DNA from: Papio anubis
Lineage: Eukaryota; Chordata; Mammalia; Primates; Cercopithecidae
DNA length: 64,000 nt
Reading direction: 5' to 3'
NCBI RefSeq assembly: GCF_008728515.1
Contig: NC_044989.1
Coordinates: 67,426,501 to 67,490,500, forward strand
The translations under genes were made by a program, and so were the position numbers. Of this stretch, positions 28,076 to 38,280 are shown piece after piece. Numbering within the stretch: position 1 is the stretch's first letter; every line of letters starts with the position of its first letter. The notes below the pieces were generated by a model that saw only the letters and a program-made list of their open reading frames with translations, made no database searches and was not told the DNA's origin.

Positions 28076-28534
28076 TTGGCATGTATTTTGTAGCCTGTAC
28101 TCTTCCTCTCTCTAGGCTAAACACTCCTCTGCCGGTAGCACTGAAGATCTAGGCTGTACTCAGGTGACACAGCTGGTTGCTCAAGGCTGATTTTTACCAA
28201 GATGGAACCTAACCCATGCTGCATCAGCTAGATTCTATTTTCTAAGAATAGGACCCGGGGAGGGCAATTAGTTTTTGTTGACTGCTTATCCTGAGTCAAT
28301 GTAAAGACAGAGATGGGGTGGTCATTTACGGTCATGTGGATAGTAGTCAACATGGCATGAGAACAAAAAAAATGAAGCCAGTCTTCCAAAAGAAACACAA
28401 GTGAGGGGCCATGTGCCGGGAAGTTGGAGAAAATAACCTAATCTCCTGTCCTTCTGGCCAAAGCCACTTCCAATCACTCTTTTCCACATCTCCTAATTTT
28501 ATCTTCTCCATAGCACCCATCAGAGTTTGAAATG
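28076..28534. other. Unassigned unique sequence
   Basis: No repeat was recognised before the oligo(T) of the first of two tandem Alus. Confidence 0.4.
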
Positions 28535-28850
28535 AATTTTTTTTTTTTTTTTTTTTGAGATGGAGTTTTGTTCTTGTTGCCCAGGTTGGAGTACAATGGC
28601 ACCATCTCGGCTCACTGCATCCTCTGCCTCCTGAGTTCAGATGATTGTCCTGCCTCAACCTTCCTCAGTAGCTGGGATTACGGGCCTGCACCACCACACC
28701 CGGCTAATTTTTTTGTATCATTAGTTGAGATGGGGTTTCACCATGCTGGCCAAGCTGGTCTAGAACTCCTGACCTCAGGCAATTTGCCTGCCTCAGCCTC
28801 GGCCTCTCAGAGTGCTGGGATTACAGATGTGAGCCACCGGGCCTGGCCTG
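28535..28850 (-). mobile_element. Alu SINE (AluJ/S), antisense, first of a pair
   Basis: A T run of about 19 is followed by antisense Alu blocks through the right arm, linker and left arm, ending GAGCCACCGGGCCTGGCC. The pre-insertion target GAAATGAATTTT lies at its left (28529 on), and a related GAAATGTATATTTT follows at its right. Confidence 0.94.
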
Positions 28851-28851
28851 A

Positions 28852-29160
<309 letters not shown>

Positions 29161-29189
29161 AATGAAATTTTTAACTTATTTGACCATGT

Positions 29190-29350
29190 GTGTATTTTGT
29201 ATCTCTCCCTTCTAGAATGTACTTCATATCAGCAATGACTTTGGTGTGTTTACTGCTGCCTCTCTGGCGCTTGGACCAATATGCGTAACATAGCCACACT
29301 CAATCATATATGTAGAATAAATGAAGACACAAATAAATATTTAAATGAAT
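29190..29350 (+). mobile_element. L2 LINE 3'-end fragment
   Basis: TCTAGAATGTACTTCATATC and a TGTAGAATAAATGAAGAC ending resemble the L2 tail (TCTAGAATGTAAGCTCCATG; AATAAATATTTGTTGAATG). It is short and diverged. Confidence 0.4.
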
Positions 29351-30235
29351 TCTTCTTTCTTAGCAGTTTAAGGCACTTGGAGCACAGAGCTTGTTAATAC
29401 ATTCAGAAGGAAAATCAGAACACGAGGTGTGACTCGGGACGGGGGAGTCACAGTGGAAAGTTCTTAACCAGGCTGAGGTCACACAGTGGTTTGGGGAAAT
29501 AGAAGAGAAAGAAGGAACAGAGAAAAAGCGGCCCCAAAAGAGAGGTTGGGAGGAAATCAGAGAATAAGCTCTCCATTTAGAGATTTTGCCATTTACTGCC
29601 CTTGTCTGACAGCAGGTAAAGTAAGTGCCTCCAAACAGCCAGCTGCCAAGATAGCCTGAGAAAGGGGTGGGAAACAGGGGCTGCGGAGAACAGAAGACTT
29701 GGGGCCTTTTACAGCAAGTGCAAACTTTCACACCTGTCAGCTATAAATCAAGAGGTTTATGGGGCTGCAATATTTACACTGTAATTAAAAAATCATAAAG
29801 CAAGCACCCTTTCAGGTTGTGGAAAACAAAACTCTCAAGTTCTACAGCAGCGGCTGTTAATCAGTTACTCCTAATGATCTGCTGCCCAGATTGGGTGCTT
29901 ACTCAGCCACAAACAGCAAACAGGACAATGGGAGAAAGTGGGATTTGCACCCGATAACGGCTTTCAGAGGTGGCCAGGACTTGGCCAGAAACCCTTCAGT
30001 TTATTGCACAGTCTCTGTTGGAGCTTGGGGAAATATTTTCTGTGAACCTAGTTGGCAGCTTAGGTTTCCTTCTCCCCTGTTCCCATGTGGAACTGAAGTC
30101 CATTTACTAAGGTGAGTATGGTGGTGGTATTAGGCACTGTGGGTAGGGTTAGTGGCAGAAACAGAATTTAACATGGGGGAATAACTTACCTATGGAAGTG
30201 GCAGACCCACCACATACACCTGGAATTGCACACCT
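29351..30235. other. Unique sequence with a possible conserved noncoding block
   Basis: No repeat was recognised. The part at about 29730-29930 has short AT-rich motifs (TAATTAAAAAATCATAAAG, GTTAATCAG, CCTAATGATC) between GC-balanced stretches. This is typical of, but not specific to, vertebrate conserved noncoding elements. A minus-strand frame of 123 codons (29360-29731) has no family feature and no splice context I trust. Confidence 0.35.
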
Positions 30236-30239
30236 GAGA

Positions 30240-30965
30240 ACTGGGCAAGCTGAAGTTCACCTCAATCTTTTTGGTGTCTCCTGCCCTCCTGGTTCGCCCA
30301 GAGGCCAGGCCTGCCAGTTGCTGTTGAGCACACAGAACATTCCAGGGCAGTCCTTCAGGCTCCTGCCTGCTTCTGCACCCTTTACTGCCCTCTCATTCCC
30401 CTTCACCTCATTTCAACCTCAGGGGCCTTCTTTCAGCTCCTGGAAGGAATGGTGCTCCCACACCATCAGAGCCTCATATGCTTTCTGCCCAGTATTCCCC
30501 TGCAGGGTTCCTTCTCATTTTTCAGATCACTGCCTTAGAATGGTATGCTCTAAATTGGAGAAGCCATCTCTGTGTTTTATTCCTGCTAAATTTGTTTTTT
30601 ATTGATACATAATATTTGTACAATCCATGGGGTACGTGTGATATTTTGTTACACGCATAGAATGTGTAATGATCAAGTGGGATATTTACGGCATCCTTAC
30701 CTCCAGTGTTTATCATTTCTATCTGTTGGGATAATTTCAAGTCCTGTCATTGTCTTCCACAGCACTTTCCACAATCAGTGATGAGATACTCATGCTTTCA
30801 CTTTCTTCTTTTTCCTCACCATGTTGCTCACCCATGGCATGGCTCTTTCACACACCACTGAATACACAAGGCCTTACACAGTGTCTGGCATATAGAGGCT
30901 TAATTTACACTTGTTGAATGAATGAATGAATGAAGGAATGAATGAATGAATGAAGGAAGGAAGGA
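30240..30965 (+). mobile_element. L2 LINE 3' region, interrupted by an L1 3' end
   Basis: The blocks CTTCTTTCAGCTCCTGGAAG, a CATCAGAGCCTCATATGC block and CTCATTTTTCAGATCACTGC match the sense L2 region just before its 3' end. After the L1 piece at 30591-30740 the L2 end continues: GTGTCTGGCATATAGAGGCT, then a terminal (TGAA)n array, partly TGAAGG, to 30965. The 137-codon frame at 30192-30605 lies in this relic and is not a gene. Confidence 0.65.
30591..30740 (-). mobile_element. L1 3'-UTR fragment (L1M-type), antisense
   Basis: TTTTATTGATACATAATATT, CATGGGGTACGTGTGATATT and a CAATTTCTATCTGTTGGGAT-like ending are the complement of an L1MA/L1MB-type 3' end. The piece is 5'-truncated and sits in an L2 relic. 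Confidence 0.8.
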
Positions 30966-31225
30966 ATACCAATAAATTGTGCTTCCCAACTTGGCTTTCC
31001 AAGTTTGACAACCGGGATGAAATATCCAGAAAGAATTTTTCCTTATTTTCTTTCTCGGTCACTACCTAACGTGGTTTATACAATATATAATTTTCCTTCC
31101 TTCCTTCTCTAACCCACAAAGTGGAAATTCCCACTGTGGTGGGAATTTCAACAGCTGTACATATGAGGAGGAAGGTCACATTTTGGCAGGTATTAATTTA
31201 CACCACATGGCAAATACTGTTGGGC

Positions 31226-31365
31226 ATGGTGGAAGAATTCCTGGCCTTGCTTTCAGTAGACCTGATTTCGAACATTGCCTCGTATACACATTAGAGTAAA
31301 TCATTTCACCTCTATGAGCTTCAATTTCCTTATCATTGCAATAAATACAAAATGAGCTATCGTTT
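31226..31365 (+). mobile_element. MIR SINE, sense
   Basis: A GACCTGATTTCGAACATTGC block, then ATTTCACCTCTATGAGCTTC and a CAATTTCCTTATCATTGCAA block follow the MIR core order (GTTACTTAACCTCTCTGAGC, then CTCAGTTTCCTCATCTGTAA). Confidence 0.65.
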
Positions 31366-32260
31366 AAGGAAATCTTTTGCAAATGATCATGAAGACATAA
31401 TTATTTCATAATTTTTAGTCCACTGATCATAAGGTTCTCCTGCATTAGGGGGTGGTCTGGGGTTCCCTGTCTACAATCTAGGGTCATGAAATTCACCTCC
31501 TTTCCTGCCCTCCTTTGCCACCTGGAAGAATGTTCTCAACTTGTGCCCTCTGTGGGGACTGTCCCCTGTTTTCATCCATTGGCACCGTGCTTTTGCTTTG
31601 GCCCTGGCCATGTGATTACTGTAGGAGGATGCTTCCAAGGTCTCTGAGAATATCAGTGAAAGTGCTAACCCTGTCACCCTCCACAGTTCTTATTTCTTGG
31701 GTTGTATTCATTTTATTAGCAAAATACCCAGGCCTAGTGAAATGTAATAGACTTCTACCTCCAAAGATAATTAGAGGCCCATTTATTTGCCAATTCAGTG
31801 AAAAGGCAACCACAAAAGGAAACCAGCTTTTATCAGCACATGCTCACAGCTCAGATCCCTGTGGTGTTGTGCTGCTCTGGCACTTGTGAAAAAAATAAAT
31901 CCTGGGAAAACTAGGTTGCATTAGGCTTCCTGTTAAACACAGGGAAGAAATAGCTGATGTCCAAATTTGCTAATTTCTGCTGATTCAGTTAGAGGGCAAT
32001 GTGCTCAGCTAACGAGGGAACTATCCAGGTATGTGAATTAAGGCTTGAAAACAAAGTGTAGGTTGTAATCAGTGCATCCAGCATTGACTTGGAATCATTA
32101 TTTAGTGAGAATTTCCCAAAGAAATTAGAAAAGATTTCCAAGTTTAACAGAGCTTTCTGGATTCTTCCTTCTCATGGACCTAATATAACAAAAATACAAT
32201 CCCCTGGACCTCCTTCAATCCTGGGATTTTAAGCAATGCTCAAGTGACCTTGTTTTCATG
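31366..32260. other. Unassigned unique sequence
   Basis: No repeat or exon was recognised. Overlapping frames near 31515-31889 lack recognisable domains. Confidence 0.35.
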
Positions 32261-32261
32261 T

Positions 32262-32430
32262 CCTGTGGAAATAAGGCAGATACTGTTATCTCACCTGTAT
32301 TAATACAGAACCCTGTATAACAAAGAAGTTGTAATTTATCAAAGGTCACACAGTGAGTCATTGCTGTAATCACAAAGCAAATGTTCAGGTTCTCATCTCC
32401 TTGGCAGCAAATGTTTTGTTCTCTAGGTTA
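32262..32430 (-). mobile_element. MIR SINE, antisense
   Basis: GGCAGATACTGTTATCTCAC, AAAGGTCACACAGTGAGTCA and CAGGTTCTCATCTCC fit an antisense MIR, with the usual GGTCACACAGC core still visible. Confidence 0.65.
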
Positions 32431-32495
32431 GACTATCTTCTCTAAACTCTCATCATATGCCATTGCCTTCCCCTGTCGGTCTATATCCAAGAAAG

Positions 32496-32497
<2 letters not shown>

Positions 32498-32535
<38 letters not shown>
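32498..32535. repeat. (AC)n microsatellite
   Basis: A pure AC dinucleotide run of 19 units. It is uninterrupted and therefore likely polymorphic. Confidence 0.97.
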
Positions 32536-32537
<2 letters not shown>

Positions 32538-32606
32538 CTTACCTATTCATCCCATTCATCTCCTATCCTCCCACCTATCCACCCACTAGTCATCATCCAT
32601 CCCATT

Positions 32607-32792
32607 TAGGATTGTCAACTTTAAGAAAATCAGGACACCCAGTGAAATTTCAATTCAGATAAACAACAAATAATACTTTAGTATAAGTCCCATGCAATAT
32701 TTAGGACACACTTTTTCTGAAATATCATTCACTGTTTATTTTACATTCAAATTTCACTGGATGCCCTGTATTTTATCTGGAAAACCTAATCC
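32607..32792. mobile_element. Palindromic MITE-like DNA transposon (MER53-like)
   Basis: The two halves of this 186-bp block are imperfect reverse complements. CCCAGTGAAATTTCAATTCA on the left pairs with TACATTCAAATTTCACTGGA on the right. ATAAACAACAAATAAT on the left pairs with ATCATTCACTGTTTAT on the right. The ends TAGGATTGTC and GGAAAACCTA are also related. The layout fits a non-autonomous palindromic transposon. The family name is from memory. Confidence 0.7.
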
Positions 32793-32984
32793 GATCACAA
32801 ATGTCTACATCTTTTCCATTTATCTCCTAATTCCATGACTCTTTCATCTGTTTTTTTCCTTTAACCTCTATTATTTCAGATTTCAGCTAAACAAACTATA
32901 ACCTATTTTCCCAGTGTTTCCAAACCTGTCCCGAGGCAGAGATGACCCTAAAGAGCCCCTCAGGAGCACTTATTTGTGGTTTCT

Positions 32985-33172
32985 AGACTGAAGGCTGGCT
33001 GTGCAACTTTGGGTAAGTATTGTAATCTCTCTAAAGGTCACTTTCCTTGTCTGTAAAATGAGGGTTTCAACAGTTACTATCTCATAGTCCTGTGGAGAGG
33101 ACTAAATGACAATTCACAGTCCCTAGCACATAGTATGGGCTCATTAAAGTGGCATTAAATGTCAGCTAGTGT
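32985..33172 (+). mobile_element. MIR SINE, sense
   Basis: Blocks in MIR order are visible: GGCTGTGCAACTTTGGGTAA, TCACTTTCCTTGTCTGTAAA, ATGAGGGTTTCAACAG, and GTCCCTAGCACATAGTATGG with a GCTCATTAAAGTGGC end. Confidence 0.88.
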
Positions 33173-34614
33173 GGTTGGGGTTGCTGCTCTTAGGTTTGTT
33201 GTCATTTTTTAAGACAAGAACATGCCTAGAGAGCTGAAATTAGTTGTTGATGTTTACTTAGTGATGATGCTGCTAAATATTCAAGGGATAGTTTCTGAGA
33301 CTCTACTGCAAATGTCAAATGCAATGTTTAAATTCAATATCTTAGACCTGCATCACTTGAAGACCAATTTGGCAGACACTGTTAGTCATTTGCCCAATTG
33401 CCATTCCCCTTGCTTCATCTCTTCCTTGCTGGAAGAGCTTCAGTTTTAGAAAGTGCCTCTGCCCAGCCACATGTGTGTGCTGGGAAATGGTCTGTTTCCC
33501 AACGCAAGCAAGGACTTGTTATCATGTGATTGGTTTATGCATGGATTTGTGACCCCTCCCTCACCAGTGGGACCTGAGGTATGCTGAGGGGCTTCTGGAA
33601 AATATTTTTTTCTTGGTAATAAAAATATGTGCATGGGAAAACATCCTCTTCTGCACTGGATGGGACCACATCAAAGTGTAATTCTTGAAACTACCACAGT
33701 CAACTTGTTACCAGGAAAGGAGAGCTCCCCAATACCCTGAACATGGCAAAGCAGACAAGGAAAACATCTGTGTTGTTGAGGATTGTCAAGCTACTAAATT
33801 TTCCTTGGAACTGATTTGACTTTAGATTTCTTATTTTGTGAAACAATAGTTCCTTTTTCTGTTTAAGCATTCTTGATCTATTACCTGTGACTGAAAGCTC
33901 CCAAACTGATGCAAAACTTTGAACTACATAGGAAAGAGATGGATTCAATGGTGCTCACTTTCCTTTGGATCTCTGCAAAACTACATACCTACTCAACATG
34001 TTTTTGGATAGAATTTCAGGTAAGAGAACATCTTTCACCTCAAACATCGATTTCCTAAACTGTTTGTGAGCAATTTGCCTTTTGTGCAAGGGCTTCTGAG
34101 CATGTAGCTTTGGCTCGGTAAACAGCCCTCTCCACAAGACTTTTGGAAAGAGATTTTCTCCTAGGAAACTGCAAAGAAAACTGTTTCTTGCTCAAAAAAA
34201 CTGCTTCTCCTAGGCGCATGGAAATCTGGGTTCTTTGGACAGTTCCATGAACTTATTACTGCTTCCGAATTTCGCTTCTTTGCAGTGAATTTCTTTTATG
34301 TCACACATAAGCACACATGTATTTATTTCCTGTGAACAAGCGTTTGCTGAGTTTGTTATCAGTTTTCTGCTAGATCGTGGAGGCAACAAAAATATACAAA
34401 GAAACTGACCTCAAGGTGATTACCTTTTCTTTGGAAAGATATATTAACAATAATAATAATACAAGCTTATTAATTTAAAGTTTAAACATGTTTTCAAATA
34501 CACTGTCTTATACTGGGAAGGACTTAATAAAGTTCCAAATCTGATAAAGTATATATTACATGAACTAACCACATAAAAACAATACATTTTGTGCCAATAC
34601 TTAAGGCACATATC
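33173..34614. other. Unassigned unique sequence
   Basis: No repeat was recognised apart from a short (AAT)n run at about 34449-34461. The open frames are uninformative. Confidence 0.4.
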
Positions 34615-34770
34615 AGTAATTTTCAGATTTCACAGTGCATCAAAATCACTGAGGAAAGCCTGCTAAAAGTATAGTAGGAGCTTAATTCAGGAGGTCTTAG
34701 TAGAGAGCAGAAATGTGCTTGCCTGTTTTTCAAAAAGTGCATATGATTCTGCTGCAGATGTTTCATAGAC
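34615..34770. mobile_element. MER5-like DNA transposon fragment
   Basis: ACAGTGCATCAAAATCACTG and CATATGATTCTGCTGCAGAT, with a GGAGGTCTTAGTA centre, resemble the two ends of the small hAT-Charlie MITE MER5A/B. The terminal repeats are worn. Confidence 0.5.
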
Positions 34771-34847
34771 CATGTATTAAGGGACACAACTGTAATAATC
34801 AAAATTATTAGCCAGGAAGTGGTGAGTCCAGTGTTGGCTTAAAGCAC

Positions 34848-35252
34848 TGGTTCTCAAAGTGTGGTCTCTGAATCAGTAGTGCAAGTATCCACTTGGTACT
34901 TATAAGAAATATTCAAAGTATTTTTTCCTTCTTTTTTTTTTTTTTTTTTTTTTTTGATACAGGGTCTCAGTATGTTGTTGTCCAGGCTGTTCTTGAACTC
35001 CTGGGCTCAAGTTATCCTCCTGTGTTGGTCTCCAAAATTGCTAGGATTACAAGCATGAGCCACCGGGCTTGGCCTTTTATTCTTTTGAAAAAAATGTTTT
35101 TTGGTTTTGAGAAGTGTTTAAATTCTTGGCGTTATCCCAGACCTGATAAATCATAAACTCTAGGAGTGAGGTCCAGCAATATATATTTTAGCAAGTCTTC
35201 CGGATGATTCTGATGCATGCTAAAATATTAAGAAATGCTGACTTAAATATCT
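34848..35252. mobile_element. MER5-like DNA transposon split by an Alu arm
   Basis: The left end ACTGGTTCTCAAAGTGTGGT and the right end GGATGATTCTGATGCATGCT (followed by a GAAATGCTGACT terminus) are the two sides of a MER5A/B-type hAT MITE. The middle is occupied by an antisense Alu-derived arm (34926-35077). Confidence 0.75.
34926..35077 (-). mobile_element. Alu right-arm/FRAM-like monomer, antisense
   Basis: A T run of about 23 is followed by GATACAGGGTCTCAGTATGT, GTTCTTGAACTCCTGGGCTC, and GATTACAAGCATGAGCCACC. Only one arm is present. It lies between the two halves of the MER5-like element. Confidence 0.85.
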
Positions 35253-36149
35253 GGTAAGTACCCCTGGAGGAAGAAGAACTTGAGATATACTTGGTACAAA
35301 TTGGATAGGATGAAAAAAGTGAGAAAATCACTCCCCATCAGCTGTTACCCATCCAAGGCAGGGAGAGAGTCATGAGTAGGGTATGTAAGGCACTTGTTAG
35401 AAGGAGCTTGGCCTGACACAAGAGTATTGAAACCCAAGGGCTGCCTTACCTACCATGCCCAACCACTGACCGAGATGGCATTATTTGCCCGGAGTTTAGG
35501 AGGCTTTTCTGGGATCGTCTACATGGGTTGTTTCTTGAGCATACCTTCAGATTTGGCACAGACTAGTTGCTTCTCTGCCAAATAAGATATTGTGGTGAAC
35601 TTATCTGGGGCATGTAGGAGCCCCCATGGACAATCTTTCTTTTGACTCATCCTTCTCTAGCTAAGGATGATAACATTGGGTACAAGAGGCTTGAAGACAG
35701 CTTAATAAAATCATTTCATTTCTCCCTTTTGTACTTCTGCAAGGAAGGGATTCTTTTCAGTAAGACTCTGAAAAGGCTTTCAACATGAGGCCCATTGGTG
35801 CGTGAGCTCAAATAGCTGTTGTTATTTTGATCATCACTTTGAAGAACTTCGGGGTTCTTTGGTTGGGTTAACTCGGACTAACATCTTCCATGGCATTCTC
35901 TTTGGTCAAGCAATTCTGGCTTAATGAGTATTGGGCAACTTCTTCTGTGGAGCTCCTCCTTAGAGAACTTAGAAATGGATTTTTTTTTTCCAGGCAGAAG
36001 AAATGGTAAACTTCACAGGTTTTGTAGCAAGTATTAACATACCGTTAATGAAGTCTTGGGAGCCTTCACCTGGCTGGGTTTCTTGGCTTTATTTAGAGAA
36101 GCTGGGCCTCTTGGAGGGGACCAGCTGCCAGGATTGTTTTCAAACCTGC
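35253..36149. other. Unassigned sequence upstream of the tandem array
   Basis: No known repeat was recognised. The second half (from about 35640) has a similar base composition to the downstream array and may contain more worn units, but I cannot align them by eye. Confidence 0.35.
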
Positions 36150-37260
36150 TTCCCTCAGCATAGTACTTACAGGACTTGACGAGACCTGTTGCCAATCTTC
36201 AGGGTTTTCTGAGGTCTGGTAAGAGGGTCAGGGAGGCAGCCACTCTTCAGAACTCTTTCATCTTCAGAAGAGCTTTCTGATACTAAGGTGATTTTGGCTG
36301 ATGTCCAGGCTTCCTCAAGACCTGAACAAAATGTCTGGGAGTCAGCTGCTCCTTGACCCCACTGTACTTTTCACAAGCACTCTCTAAACCTGAGGAGACT
36401 TCTTGCTTGTCTTCAGGCCTCCCCAAATGACTGAAAAGAATATCTCAGAGGAAGCAGCTTCTAAGGAATCTCTTCTTCAAAATGTGAGAAGACTTGGTGC
36501 TGGACATGAGGCCTCCAACAAGATTTGGAAAGATGAATTAAAGTCAGTTTGGAGGTGCACAAATGCACCCAAACTTGAGATTTGCCATCCTCTGAACCTC
36601 ATAAAAGACTGGAAAGGAGCCTTGGGAGGCAGCATCTTTACTGAAATGTACCCCATGACAGACAGCAACACTCTTTGGACCTGAGGAGATTTGTTGGAAT
36701 TTATTTTTCACCAAGGATAAGGCACCCCACAATAGCAGTCATCTCTTCAGAGATCTGCAGTCTCTGAGAACCTTCAGAGACTGAGTGTTTGCCTTGAGGC
36801 CCCCACTATGGCTGGGAAGGGAATCTTGGAGGCTTCACACAAATGCCTCCCTCAACAGCAGCACTCTCTGCACTTGAGGAGATTTGCAGGACTTTAGGCT
36901 CCGTCAAGGACTGGAAAGGCTATTGGGGGAACTGTGGCTCCGCAGAAATGCCCCCTTCACTAGCAACATTTATTGAGCCTGACAATACTGCTGCCCAGAA
37001 TTAGGTCTCACCAAGGCCTGGGGATGAAGTCTGGTGGAAAATAGAACCAGAGAAATGCTCCTCTCAACAGCAGGGCTCTATGGGCCAGGGGAGGCTCCTG
37101 GCTCCACTGTTGCCCTCCCTAGGGGCTGAGCCACCTGGGCTGGAAGGCAGTCCTCTTTCTAAACACTGCACTGGAAGCAGCACTCCACCTTTGCTTTATG
37201 TCACACTGTTGAATACTTACAGTTTAGTCAAGGATATAAAAGAGGCTGAGGAGACTATGT
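36150..37260. repeat. Degenerate tandem array, unit about 106 bp, roughly ten copies
   Basis: Anchor motifs recur at near-regular spacing. The motif like ACCTGAGGAGATTT occurs near 36175, 36388, 36678, 36871 and 36975. AAATGCCTCC (36841), AAATGCCCCC (36946) and AAATGCTCCT (37053) are spaced 105 and 107 bp. Between them lie repeated blocks: TCAGGCCTCC / TTAGGCTCCG / TTAGGTCTCA, then GACTGGAAAGG, then GGAGGCAGC, then CTCAACAGCAGCACTCTCT. The units are highly diverged from one another and do not keep a common reading frame. I know no family with this unit. Confidence 0.65.
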
Positions 37261-37569
37261 TTGTCCAGCCATGAAATAGGCCAGTTAAGCTGCAGCCTAA
37301 GAGACCAGCACTCTATCTTCGCTGGGAAGCACCCAGAGGACAGAATGAATGGGTCGCAGCATGAATACTCCTGCTGCTTCTTTCACCACTTATTCTGAAA
37401 ATCATCTCTAGTAGGAAATGCAGCCTTGGATTCTGCAGGCTTTCCCCAGCGTTGCTCACGTTAGGACTACTGCAGCTTGAGTACCATTTTGTTCCTCAGA
37501 GCGGCATCCTGAGATTAGTGTATGCACAACAAGTAGTGAATCTAGAGTGCAAATTATTTATGTTGCTAA
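37261..37569. other. Unassigned unique sequence
   Basis: No recognised repeat between the tandem array and the Tigger-like fragment. Confidence 0.35.
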
Positions 37570-37725
37570 CAAATTAGTCATCCCTCGGTATCCACAGGGA
37601 ATTGATTCCAGGAAACATATATGCATACACACACACACACACGGACAGAGTTACCAATATCTGTGGATGCTCAAGTTCCTTACATAAAATGCATAGTATT
37701 TGCATATGTGAAACCTTCAAATACA
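37570..37725 (+). mobile_element. Tigger-class (pogo-like) MITE fragment
   Basis: AGTCATCCCTCGGTATCCAC, GGGAATTGATTCCAGGAAAC, a CAATATCTGTGGATGCTCAA block, and ATAGTATTTGCATATGTGAA follow the order of a common TcMar-Tigger MITE end. A (CA)n run at about 37627-37642 interrupts it. The far end is missing or too worn. Confidence 0.65.
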
Positions 37726-37732
37726 GCCAATC

Positions 37733-37777
37733 ATGTGTGTGTGTGTAAATTATATATATTTTTACACACACACACAT
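37733..37777. repeat. GT/AC microsatellite hairpin
   Basis: ATGTGTGTGTGTGTAAA at 37733-37749 is the perfect reverse complement of 37761-37777. The 11-nt loop TTATATATATT lies between. The arms are microsatellite-derived, so formation by slippage or sequence drift is likely. Confidence 0.9.
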
Positions 37778-37880
37778 ATATACATAGACTATGTAGTGTC
37801 TTATGAAAGTAAATCTGTAATATGAATAGAAGACTTATTATGTTACTGGTACTTTTTAAACAGCTTGTACGTGGATTATG

Positions 37881-38280
37881 TGTTAAATTATTAAAACAAC
37901 CCTAAGGCAGGGCTTTTCAGCCTTGGCACACATTTGGGGACTGATGATTATCTGTTGTGGAGGCTGACCTGTGCACTGTAGGATATCTAGAAGCATCTCT
38001 GGCCTCTATCCACTGGATGCCAGTATCCTCCTCATCCCCACCTCCAGTTGCGAAAACCCAAAGTGTGTCTAGATATTGTCAAAATCCTTTGGAGGAAAAA
38101 TTTGCCTCCATTGAGAACCACTGCCTTAAGAGGAAGGCCCTTTTTCACAGATGAGGAAACTGAGGCATAAAGCGATTAAATATTTGCCTGAGTTCAGGCA
38201 GTTATCAAGGACAAGAATCAGGATTTAAATCCTGTCTATAGAGAGTAAGTTCTCAACCACCATTCTTTATGTTACAGAAT
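37881..38280 (-). mobile_element. MIR SINE, antisense, split by MER20
   Basis: The left piece TTAAATTATTAAAACAACCC joins the right piece TTTTTCACAGATGAGGAAAC, CTGAGGCATAAAGCGATTAA, GGATTTAAATCCTGTC once MER20 is removed. This gives a normal antisense MIR order. Confidence 0.8.
37908..38123 (+). mobile_element. MER20 hAT-Charlie MITE with 8-bp target duplication
   Basis: The body matches the MER20 layout: CAGGGCTTTTCAGCCTTGGC at the left, TGTGCACTGTAGGATATCTA, GGCCTCTATCCACTGGATGC, and CATTGAGAACCACTG at the right edge. The flanks CCCTAAGG (37900-37907) and CCTTAAGA (38124-38131) match at 6 of 8 positions, as expected for an old hAT target duplication. Orientation follows the usual presentation of the family. 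Confidence 0.88.

Noticed and set aside
29360..29731. 123-codon minus-strand open frame in unique DNA
   Set aside because: Proline/serine/cysteine-rich with no family motif, and no credible splice sites or promoter. A chance frame in GC-richer DNA is more likely.
30192..30605. 137-codon + strand open frame
   Set aside because: It lies mostly in a sense L2 relic and ends at an antisense L1 piece. No domain, splice or start context supports a gene.
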